A stretch of DNA of 44,060 nt from Actinomycetota bacterium (lineage in GTDB: Bacteria > Armatimonadota > SYMT01). How positions within the stretch are numbered: the stretch's first letter is position 1; every line of letters begins with the position of its first letter. The notes under the pieces are model-generated. The model was not told the origin of the DNA. It saw nothing but the letters and a program-made list of their open reading frames with translations, and did not search any database. The translations under genes and the position numbers were made by a program. The stretch lies in assembly GCA_005798285.1 (NCBI GenBank), contig SYKE01000313.1:1-44060 (forward strand), written 5' to 3'. Positions 17,496-24,460 of this stretch are shown piece by piece.

Positions 17496-18278
17496 TCAAT
17501 CGTCCAGCGTGTACGCTTCGGCGCTGTCTTGCGGATCGTACCCCAGCACCCGTCGCGCCGAGGCAATGCTCCGCCATGCCCAGCGATTGTTGCTGATGAT
17601 GTCGAAGATGCCGAACTTCAGCTCTTCCGGAGCCTCGATGCAGCGCTCGATGGCGTGGGTGATGTCGCGATGGCTCAGGTAACCCGGATACTGGCGGCGG
17701 AGCTTCGGCCGGTCCGTGTCGAGCACGGCGCCGATTCGGAGGCAGAGCACCGAGATCCCGTGCATGTCGGAGTAGACGTGCCCCAGATTCTCGCCGAACG
17801 CCTTCGCCGCGCCGTAGACGCCATCCGGCCGGATCGGCCAGGTCTCGTCGACCATCGGCCAGGTCTCAGGAACCTGGTCGTACTCGCCGGCGACGAGGTG
17901 ATTGTAGGGGAAGTCCCGCTCGTAGCCCAGCACCACGCAGCCGGAGCTGATGAACACCACCCGCTTCACACCGGCCTGGCGGCTCGCCTCGTAGACGTGT
18001 CGAGTGCCGACCATGTGGCCATAGAGGTTTCCGTGCCAGTCCGTCACCGCCGGATCTTCCGCGGAACCGGTGTACCCGGCCAGATGGACCACGGTCTCAA
18101 TACCGTCGAAGGCGGGGCGGATCGCGTCGAAATCGGCGATGTCCGCCTGCGCGCAGGGAATGCCCGGCACCGGCCGGCGATTCAGGCCGCTGAACTCATA
18201 GCGATCGCTTAACCGATTCAGGAGCAGGCCGCCGATCAGCCCGCTCGCGCCCGTCACCAGCACTTTTCGCCGAGACAT
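17496..18278 (-). CDS. NAD-dependent epimerase/dehydratase (extended SDR)
   Basis: A 260-residue extended short-chain dehydrogenase. The nucleotide-binding motif GASGLIGGLLLNRL sits at residues 9-22 (G-x-x-G-x-x-G). DIADF and VVHLAGYTG fit the adenine-binding strands. Catalytic Tyr and Lys are in YGAAKAFGENLG (about 155-166). FISSGCVV marks the active-site Ser. It is shorter than classical UDP-sugar epimerases (about 320), fitting the small sugar or uronate dehydrogenase-like branch; the substrate is unknown. It lies between cysC and the TauD-like gene on the same strand. Confidence 0.88.
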   Translation of the reverse strand: MSRRKVLVTGASGLIGGLLLNRLSDRYEFSGLNRRPVPGIPCAQADIADFDAIRPAFDGIETVVHLAGYTGSAEDPAVTDWHGNLYGHMVGTRHVYEASRQAGVKRVVFISSGCVVLGYERDFPYNHLVAGEYDQVPETWPMVDETWPIRPDGVYGAAKAFGENLGHVYSDMHGISVLCLRIGAVLDTDRPKLRRQYPGYLSHRDITHAIERCIEAPEELKFGIFDIISNNRWAWRSIASARRVLGYDPQDSAEAYTLDD

Positions 18279-18315
18279 CTCGCAAATACCCCCGCCCCGG
18301 CGGCGGCCGGAACGT

Positions 18316-19299
18316 CTAATCGAAGAGCGCCGCCTCGGAACGCGAGTGGCGCTGCAGCCAGAGTCGAACGTAATGCCGCTTCTTCTCGGGCTCCTCGAAA
18401 TCCTCGAATCCGGTTCGATTGTGCAGCAGCCACCGATTGTTGAGGAACATCACTTCACCCGGCTCGAGCATGAATTCGGCTCGAAGGTCAGGGCGGTTCA
18501 GCGTCGCGTCGAGGATGTCGAGAGCGGCTGTGCGGCTCGGTGGAAGAGGCTCCCCGCGTTTCTCCTCGGCGGCCTGGATCCAGTACCTGAGGTACCGCAC
18601 GAGGAGTTCGCCCTCCGGTGCGGAGAGAACGGGCACATCGACCGTCGACGCCTGGCCCGGTCGAGTCCCGGCGCGTCGGTCGACGGCGTACGCCTCTGCC
18701 AGAGAATCGAGCGCCTCGGGGTTCTCCCTGGCGAGCAACCGCGCCGCCGAGAAACCGCTGACCACCTGACTGAGCCCACCCTCCCGCGCCGATCGGAGGC
18801 AGTGCAGCCCCACATAGTCCAGGATGCGATCCCCAAACGAGTTGTCGGTGTGGAACCCGCTCTCCCGGTTCGTGATGGAGACTCGGGCGCCGGAGTACAG
18901 ATCGGTCCCGGTATCGCGGACATCGTAGAGCAGCGTGCCCTGTACGTTTTGCACGATCGGACGGCCAACTCCATGCCCCAGGAGCCAATAGGCGTACGGA
19001 GCCGCGTCGGCCCCAAACCGATCCGGATCGAGACTTCGCACCACCGCGAAGCCGCGTCCCACCTCGAGCGCGTCCACCACTCCGGACAGCTCCGCCGTGA
19101 GGATCGCCAGCAGCTCTTCCGACGGCTGCAGCGTCGCCAGCGGCGCGTCGGCGCCACAGGCCCTCAGCGCCTCGTGCTCCAGCAGATCCAACGTCGACGG
19201 TGAAAGCGTGGCATACCAGCCGGCAGGATCGTCGATGGTGCGCCGGTTCCAGGCACGTCGATCGGCGGGATCGATCCCCACCCAAGACGTCACGCTCAT
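18316..19299 (-). CDS. TauD/TfdA-family Fe(II)/2-oxoglutarate dioxygenase
   Basis: A 327-residue protein. I chose ATG 19299 (GGAG nine bases upstream, MSVTSWVGIDPADRRAW); the frame runs to 19494 but the extra residues are low-complexity. The iron triad is visible: ESGFHTDNSFGD gives His-x-Asp (about residue 155), and the distal His is in LLHNRTGF, followed by RHYVRLWLQR whose Arg would bind 2-oxoglutarate. EVMFLNNRWLLHNR is typical of the clade that includes TauD and related hydroxylases. No signal peptide. The substrate is not predictable; with PhyH and the P4H-like gene it is one of three 2-oxoglutarate oxygenases in the window. Its start faces the ammonium transporter terminator region. 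Confidence 0.87.
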   Translation of the reverse strand: MSVTSWVGIDPADRRAWNRRTIDDPAGWYATLSPSTLDLLEHEALRACGADAPLATLQPSEELLAILTAELSGVVDALEVGRGFAVVRSLDPDRFGADAAPYAYWLLGHGVGRPIVQNVQGTLLYDVRDTGTDLYSGARVSITNRESGFHTDNSFGDRILDYVGLHCLRSAREGGLSQVVSGFSAARLLARENPEALDSLAEAYAVDRRAGTRPGQASTVDVPVLSAPEGELLVRYLRYWIQAAEEKRGEPLPPSRTAALDILDATLNRPDLRAEFMLEPGEVMFLNNRWLLHNRTGFEDFEEPEKKRHYVRLWLQRHSRSEAALFD

Positions 19300-19428
19300 G
19301 CTCGTCAACTCCAATGGTCGAGGGCTTCCGGTCGGCAGGTTCCGACCGAGCCCGCAGCCATTCTCGCACAGCGATCCGGCGGCAGGCGACCACCGCGGGA
19401 CACGGAACACCGGCATCCCCACGAAGAA

Positions 19429-19464
19429 GGGCCGGCGGAAGGTCCTTCGATCCTCCACCGGCCC
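19429..19464 (-). terminator. Possible intrinsic terminator after amt
   Basis: An 11-bp stem with one mismatch (GGGCCGGCGGA with TCCACCGGCCC) around a 14-base loop. On the minus strand, which is the amt transcript, it is followed by TTCTTC. The T-tract is weak. It lies 50 nt beyond the amt stop. Confidence 0.4.
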
Positions 19465-19478
19465 CAGGTTCTGGTCAG

Positions 19479-19507
19479 GCTGCCGGCGAGACACCGGCGC
19501 TTCCAGG
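19479..19507. repeat. Dispersed GCCGGC hairpin repeat, copy 3
   Basis: GCTGCCGGCGAGACACCGGC followed by GCTTCCAGG. Same layout as the copies at 7091 and 8403. It sits six bases beyond the amt stop codon, so it may double as a transcript end structure. Confidence 0.6.
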
Positions 19508-19512
19508 GGCGA

Positions 19513-21186
19513 CTACGACTCCGCGAACGCCGCGCCGGTCATCGCTCCAACCGGCACGCTCGCCGGAGTACCGAAGGCACTGCCCGGAACACGATCTTCC
19601 GGATAGGCTTCGACACCCATTTCAGGGATATCGAGACCGCGCAGTTCATCCTCTCGGGAGCTGCGGATCCCCATCACCTTGTCCTGGATCTTGAAGAACA
19701 CGTAGCCAATTCCGAACGACCAGGTGGCGCAAACGGCAATGGTGATGATCTGTGCCAGAAGCTGACCGACGCCGCCTCCGAAGAACAGACCGGTCACGTT
19801 GGAGGAGACTCCGTTCAGACCGCCGCCAAACGTTCCATCGGCGAACAGCCCGACCGAGAGCACGCCCCAGGCGCCGCAGACCCCGTGAACGGAGAAGGCG
19901 CCGACCGGATCGTCGATCTTCGCTCGCTCAACCGCGGGGACCGCGATGCAGACCAGCACTCCGGCAATGGCGCCGATGAGCACGGCGCACGGCGCATTCA
20001 CCCAACCGGACGGCGCCGTGATCGCGACGAGCCCGGCCAGCATCCCGTTAACGCACATCGACGGGTCGGGCTTCTTGTAGCGCGCCCACCAATAGAGCAT
20101 TGCGCTGATGGCGCCGCCGGCCGAAGCCAGCATCGTCACCGTCGCCACAACGGCGATCCGGAGCATTCCGCCGCCGGATGCGCCCAGCGCGGAGCCCGGG
20201 TTAAAGCCGAACCAACCGAAAGCCAGGATAAAGGTTCCGATCATCGCCATCGGGAGGTTGTGCGCCGGCAGCGCGTTCGGGCGCCCGTCTGCCCGGTACT
20301 TACCGAGCCTCGGCCCGAGAACGATGGCCCCTGCAAGAGCGACGAAGCCGCCGACCATGTGCACGACGGCGCTCCCGGCGAAGTCCGCCGCGCCGTTGCC
20401 CAGCTTGAAGGTCTGACCCAGCATCGCGAGCCAGCCGCCGCCCCACACCCAGTGACCGAACACCGGATAGATGATCGTGGAGATCACCAGGCCGTAGATC
20501 GCGAAGGCGCTGAACTTCCAGCGCTCGGCCATCGCGCCGGTGGGGATGGTGCAGGTGGTGTCCATGAACACCATCTGGAACAGGAAGAACGCGAACGTCC
20601 CGACGTCGTACATGTTCCCCATCAAGAGGGGTGTGTTCCACGCGAAGAGGCTCTGCTTGATCCCATTGATTTCGGGTCCGAAGCTGGCGCCCATCGTGAG
20701 CGGCGGGGTGCCGCCGATGGAAGCGACGGCGCCGGCGTTTCCGAACATGATCGAAAAGCCGCACAGCCAGAACCCGATCATCCCGAGGGGATAGATCATG
20801 AAGTTCGTCATCATGACGTGAGCGGCGTTCTTCTTCTGACAGAAACCCGCTTCCACCATCGCAAATCCGGCCTGCATGAACATGACCATGAAGCCGCAGA
20901 TGAGAACCCACACCATGTTCACGGCGATTCGGTTCTGACCGGACGCCTCAGCCACCTTGGCGGCCAGCGGCTCGGCAGCCGCCATGTTCTTAAGATCGTC
21001 CGCGGTGGGTGCTCCGGATGTCATACCGGCGATATCGCCGGCGGCGCCGGTCGATGCGCCCGCCGGGTCCGGGGTGGGACCATCCTGAGCGTAAGCGGGG
21101 GTTGCCGTGGCCGCAAAGACAGCAGCCACTCCCGACAGCAACAGCAGGGCCGCGCGTCTCCACGCGGATGCTCTACCTGGCACCAT
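19513..21186 (-). CDS. amt: Ammonium transporter (Amt/MEP/Rh)
   Basis: A 557-residue inner-membrane ammonium channel. Start ATG 21186 has GGAG eight bases upstream and opens a signal peptide (RRAALLLLSGVAAVFAATAT, cleavage near AYAQ), as in AmtB. An unusual Asp/Ala-rich linker of about 60 residues follows before the first helix (NMVWVLICGFMVMFMQAGF). MVEAGFCQKKNAAHV is the family signature. The twin histidines of the pore are in GSAVVHMVGG and FSVHGVCGAWG. About 11 helices are visible. The cytoplasmic tail holds DELRGLDIPEMGVEAYPED, the region that PII proteins contact. It follows the porin gene by 300 nt on the same strand; no glnK sits beside it, but glnB lies about 6.7 kb away. Regulation is probably by nitrogen through PII. 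Confidence 0.95.
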   Translation of the reverse strand: MVPGRASAWRRAALLLLSGVAAVFAATATPAYAQDGPTPDPAGASTGAAGDIAGMTSGAPTADDLKNMAAAEPLAAKVAEASGQNRIAVNMVWVLICGFMVMFMQAGFAMVEAGFCQKKNAAHVMMTNFMIYPLGMIGFWLCGFSIMFGNAGAVASIGGTPPLTMGASFGPEINGIKQSLFAWNTPLLMGNMYDVGTFAFFLFQMVFMDTTCTIPTGAMAERWKFSAFAIYGLVISTIIYPVFGHWVWGGGWLAMLGQTFKLGNGAADFAGSAVVHMVGGFVALAGAIVLGPRLGKYRADGRPNALPAHNLPMAMIGTFILAFGWFGFNPGSALGASGGGMLRIAVVATVTMLASAGGAISAMLYWWARYKKPDPSMCVNGMLAGLVAITAPSGWVNAPCAVLIGAIAGVLVCIAVPAVERAKIDDPVGAFSVHGVCGAWGVLSVGLFADGTFGGGLNGVSSNVTGLFFGGGVGQLLAQIITIAVCATWSFGIGYVFFKIQDKVMGIRSSREDELRGLDIPEMGVEAYPEDRVPGSAFGTPASVPVGAMTGAAFAES

Positions 21187-21314
21187 GGTTCGTCTCCTCT
21201 CACCGTGCGGGGAGGCGCCTCCTCGGCGCGCTCCGGGTCGAGACGTCATCGTCGTGCCGGATGGGGTCCGCAGTGACCGCCGGGATCGATCTCCGCCCTG
21301 CTAGGGCTGGATCC

Positions 21315-21352
21315 GAGCCGGTTCGATCGGGCTCTCACCCGACCGCCGGCTC
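21315..21352 (-). promoter_or_regulatory. Nested hairpin in the amt leader
   Basis: Outer arms GAGCCGG/CCGGCTC (7 bp) enclose inner arms TCGGG/CCCGA with a six-base loop. It sits between the porin stop (21487) and the amt start, about 130 nt before the latter. It could end the porin transcript, process a joint mRNA, or act as a leader control. No known riboswitch core was recognised. Confidence 0.4.
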
Positions 21353-21486
21353 CTCAGAGTTATGCTCGGGCGCCGTCAACCACTTAAATGGGGTCGACGG
21401 CTCGCTCCCTCGCATCGGTCCATCCGGTGCAGGGAGCCTCGCGATGAGACGAAACTCCCCGACCGTCCGGTCAACCCAGCTTCAGA

Positions 21487-22752
21487 CTAGAAGTGCACGA
21501 TCCCCGACACGAGGAACCGCGTCTGGTCGCCCCGGAACGTGCCGGCAGTGCTCTTCGCGAACAGGTTGGTGTCGCTGAAAGCGTGCTGGAACTCCATCCG
21601 AGTCTGGAAGTTCTTGGTGATGATGCGTCCGTAGCCCAGGGTGAGCGTCGCCACCGTAGTGCCGGACGCCTGAGCGAAGCGGAAGCCGTTCGAGTCGGCG
21701 AGGACCTCGGCGCGAGCGGCGAAGTACTCCTTCGGCTTCCAGTTGTACTTGGCCTGAACCGAAACGCCATACCAGGTGTCGCCGGCCTGAGTCGCCAGGT
21801 CGATGTTCCCGGTGAAGTTCCACTTGTCGCTTGGGTTGTAGGCCGCGACGAGGTCAAGGTAGTTTCGTACGGTCTCACGACCGGACGCGCTCGGCTCGTT
21901 GCTGATGATGTAGTTCGCGGTTGCGGTGAGCTTGGAGGAGATCGCCTTGTTGTAGGAGATGCCGCCGCCCGGTCCGAAGCCGTAGGAAGTCACGTTGTCC
22001 CAACCCTGGTTGACGTGGAACATCCAGTAGTCGGTGTCGTTGGTGTAGTGGTAAACGCGCAGGCCCATGAAGGTGAACGGGCTGCCGAAGCCGTACAGGA
22101 TGCTTCGCGAGTACAGCCAGTTGTTGACCGGCTCCAGAACTTCGGCGTTGGTCGGGCTCAGCCAGCGACCGAATTCCGCGTAGGTCTTACCGCTCTTGTT
22201 CAGATTCACACTGACGTACGCCTGCTGAACGTGATCCCAGACGTCATTCCCGGAGAGAGTGCGCTCCAGGAAGTTGTTCAGCCGGCCCGTCGGCCCCCAG
22301 TTCAGGTCCAGACGGAACCCGACCGGATCGCGAGCCTTCTGCACCCACGCCTCCAGCAGACCGAGGTGCGGACCCTTCTCATCTTCAATGTCGAAGACGG
22401 AAGCGCCGTTCAGTCCCGTGGACGGGTTATTGAAGTTCGTGGAGAAGTAGAAGTCGGCCTGTCCACCAAAGGTGTACTTGGGCGCGGGCTTCTCTTCTTT
22501 GGCCTCGGCGGCGGGTTCTGCCTTGGCTTCCGCGGGCGCGGCAGGCGCCTGCGCCAGCTTCACCTCGGTCTTGGGCAGCGCCGTCGCCGCCGTGGGGGCA
22601 GCCCCGGCAGGGTTGCTCTCAACCGGCGCCGGCGCGGAGGCGACCGGCGCCGCCGGCGCCGCATCGGGTCCCCGAACCGGCTCATCCGCTCTGACGGCTC
22701 CAGACGGCATGGCCAACACCGCCAGTGCGGCGATCATGCAGCGTGGATGCAT
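21487..22752 (-). CDS. Outer-membrane beta-barrel porin, BBP2/OmpL-like
   Basis: A 421-residue protein with a signal peptide (MHPRCMIAALAVLAMPSGAVRA). A long Ala/Pro/Glu linker (residues about 25-85, AAPAAPVASAPAPVESNPAG onward) precedes the barrel. The barrel part alternates polar and hydrophobic residues with many Tyr, Trp and Asn turns: GGQADFYFSTNFNN, GFRLDLNWGP, VQQAYVSVNLN, FMGLRVYHYTNDTDYWMFHVNQGWDN, YNLVAAYNPS-like strands and TRFLVSGIVHF at the end. The final Phe fits the beta-barrel assembly signal. It starts 19 bp inside the end of the sigma-like gene, with AAGGA 10 bases upstream, so translation is probably coupled. With the ammonium transporter downstream, it may admit nitrogen compounds; that is inference. 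Confidence 0.85.
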   Translation of the reverse strand: MHPRCMIAALAVLAMPSGAVRADEPVRGPDAAPAAPVASAPAPVESNPAGAAPTAATALPKTEVKLAQAPAAPAEAKAEPAAEAKEEKPAPKYTFGGQADFYFSTNFNNPSTGLNGASVFDIEDEKGPHLGLLEAWVQKARDPVGFRLDLNWGPTGRLNNFLERTLSGNDVWDHVQQAYVSVNLNKSGKTYAEFGRWLSPTNAEVLEPVNNWLYSRSILYGFGSPFTFMGLRVYHYTNDTDYWMFHVNQGWDNVTSYGFGPGGGISYNKAISSKLTATANYIISNEPSASGRETVRNYLDLVAAYNPSDKWNFTGNIDLATQAGDTWYGVSVQAKYNWKPKEYFAARAEVLADSNGFRFAQASGTTVATLTLGYGRIITKNFQTRMEFQHAFSDTNLFAKSTAGTFRGDQTRFLVSGIVHF

Positions 22753-23357
22753 CTTGCTGCGTTCCTTTCGTTCTTAGGGCGCTCCCCCGCGCCCTGGGGA
22801 CCGGGGTGTCCAAGTTTCCCCCGATTTGTCTGGTTTCGCTCGGCTGCGAGCGCTCGATACCCTTCGCGGATCTTTCGCACGTGGTAGGAGACGTTTGCAG
22901 CGGTGCAACCCAAAGTGGTGGCCAGCTCTTCTTGCATGCGCCCCTGGAGCAATCCTTCCAGGATCTGGCGCTGAGGTCCCTTGAGCCGGTCGGCGAGCTC
23001 GCGGGTCAGCCAGCGGGAGTGGACCTCATCCTCGAAGAGGCGGCGGTCCGGGATGTAGGCGCCGTCGTCCAGCGGCTCGGCGCGCTCGCGGTCGGAGCGT
23101 CGGATGGCCTCCAGAAGGCGCCATTTGCCGCGAAGGTAGAGGTAGCAAAGGGGATCGCCGATGTTCACATCGACCTGCTGAAGACCCATGAACATCCCCA
23201 GCCACATTTCTTGCTGAAGATCTTCCCGGTCCATCCCCGTGAGATGGGCGTAATGGCCCGCCGTCCGGAGCACGCGCTCCCGCAGCAGGTCTTCGAGCCT
23301 ATCCACCGCGAAGCGGTCACCCGCCCTCGCCCGCTCCACCATCTGTCTGGTGTTCAT
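22734..23357 (-). CDS. Small sigma-70-like RNA polymerase factor
   Basis: A 207-residue protein from ATG 23357, with AGGAG seven bases upstream. It opens with MNTRQMVERARAGDRFAVDRL, the usual start of short sigma factors. A region 2-like part lies at about 40-90 (DREDLQQEMWLGMFMGLQQVD and KWRLLEAIRRSDRERA). A C-terminal helix-turn-helix of region 4 type lies at about 128-168 (LKGPQRQILEGLLQGRMQEELATTLGCTAANVSYHVRKIREG). No anti-sigma gene is adjacent. The gene overlaps the porin gene by 19 bp and heads the porin/amt cluster, so it may direct their transcription. Two perfect 14-bp repeats lie just upstream of its start. A LuxR-type regulator is less likely because region 2 is recognisable. Confidence 0.75.
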   Translation of the reverse strand: MNTRQMVERARAGDRFAVDRLEDLLRERVLRTAGHYAHLTGMDREDLQQEMWLGMFMGLQQVDVNIGDPLCYLYLRGKWRLLEAIRRSDRERAEPLDDGAYIPDRRLFEDEVHSRWLTRELADRLKGPQRQILEGLLQGRMQEELATTLGCTAANVSYHVRKIREGYRALAAERNQTNRGKLGHPGPQGAGERPKNERNAARCIHAA

Positions 23358-23416
23358 CTGTCACTCCTGAGAAACAGGCGTCTCGCCGTTTCATCGAGGG
23401 TGAGTTTAGGATGGAG

Positions 23417-23456
23417 GCGTTTCGCTTCTGCTTCCCGAGCGTTTCGCTTCTGTCAA
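23417..23456 (-). promoter_or_regulatory. Direct-repeat operator candidate with a -35-like box
   Basis: GCGTTTCGCTTCTG occurs twice, exactly, at 23417-23430 and 23439-23452. The spacing is 22 bp, two helical turns, so a dimeric protein could bind both on one face. On the minus strand TTGACA (23451-23456) abuts the distal copy. No good -10 box was found 17 bp on. It lies between the divergent sigma-like and oxygenase genes. Confidence 0.5.
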
Positions 23457-23635
23457 CTCTTTGTTAAGTTGATGTTTCGAATCGGGAGCGCGCGGCTGGG
23501 ACAGGAACAATCCGCCGGACGAGACATGGGCATCGCCACCCGGCTAAGGTATCGGCATCCGGTCTCAGGCCGAGCAGGAGCCCCGCTTCAGGACCGACGA
23601 GGTAAGCACAGTATCGATATAGGGAGAATCGCTTC

Positions 23636-24208
23636 GTGCACAAACAGTCTTTGGAAGGAGATCGAATATTTCTGCTCCGAGACTTTCTCACTCCCGAGGA
23701 GTGTCGGGACCAGATCGCCGCGAGCGAACGGGGCGGATACGAAGCCGCCACCATCACCTTCGGCGGCCAGGCGGTCGAAGTGCCCGAGATCCGCAACAAC
23801 AACCGGGTGATTGTGGATGACTCTCAGCTTGCGGAGAGGTGGCTGAATCGAGTTCGGGGGTTCCTTCCTGAGCTTCTCGACGGCTCACAACTCTGCGGTC
23901 TCAACGAGCGCTTCCGCTACTACCGGTACACTCCGGGGCAGAGCTTTCAGATCCACCGGGACGGCGCCTATCACCGCTCTCGGAGCGAAGTGAGCATGCT
24001 CACCTTCATCGTCTACCTGAACGATGGCTTCGGGGGCGGCAGCACGGACTTCTACTCGAACCCGCTGCAACGGAAACTCTCCGTCCGTCCTGAGGTGGGC
24101 GCTGCGCTCATCTTCGAACACATGGAGTTGCACGAGGGCGCGGAGGTGACTCATGGCGTGAAGTACGCCTTGCGAACGGATGTGATGTACCGCGTAGCCC
24201 ATCCGTAG
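23636..24208 (+). CDS. Prolyl 4-hydroxylase-like Fe(II)/2-oxoglutarate oxygenase
   Basis: A 190-residue protein starting at GTG 23636, with AGGGAG nine bases upstream. The P4H-type fold is clear: FRYYRYTPGQSFQIHRDGAY holds His-x-Asp (IHRDG, about residue 105). The distal His is in EVTHGVKYALRTDVMYRV, with the 2-oxoglutarate Arg in the same segment. SMLTFIVYLNDGFGGGSTDFY is the usual strand before the jellyroll turn. The iron and cosubstrate residues are intact. No signal peptide, so it acts in the cytoplasm. It is divergent from the sigma-like gene and converges on the glnB remnant. Bacterial members hydroxylate proline in proteins or free amino acids; the substrate is unknown. Confidence 0.88.
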   Translation: MHKQSLEGDRIFLLRDFLTPEECRDQIAASERGGYEAATITFGGQAVEVPEIRNNNRVIVDDSQLAERWLNRVRGFLPELLDGSQLCGLNERFRYYRYTPGQSFQIHRDGAYHRSRSEVSMLTFIVYLNDGFGGGSTDFYSNPLQRKLSVRPEVGAALIFEHMELHEGAEVTHGVKYALRTDVMYRVAHP

Positions 24209-24243
24209 GGCGTCGGATCCCCGAGATGCACGCGGGCTCTGCC

Positions 24244-24386
24244 GCCGGGCGCCCGCGTTGACCGGCCTGAGTGGTGGTCCGCGATGGGCAGGGGGAAGCC
24301 GTCGTCGAGGCCATTCGCGACGGCAGCCGAACCGGTGAGGTGGGAGACGGCAAGATCTTCCTCACCCGCATCGACGAAGTCATCCG
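24244..24386 (+). pseudogene. Truncated copy of glnB with its upstream -35 region
   Basis: 24244-24271 is identical to 27812-27839 (28 bp upstream of glnB, including the -35 TTGACC). 24274-24386 matches 28074-28186 of glnB over 113 bp with five differences (about 96%). The promoter -10 box, start codon and first two thirds of the gene, about 232 nt net, are missing. The join lies after GAG. What remains encodes only the PII C-terminal strand and helix and has no start, so it is a non-functional remnant. Confidence 0.85.
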
Positions 24387-24460
24387 TCGCGTGCAGATCA
24401 ACTCGGCTGCCCCCGGTTCGCTTCGACTTCCGGGAGCGGATACCCGCTCCCGAAAGGCGC

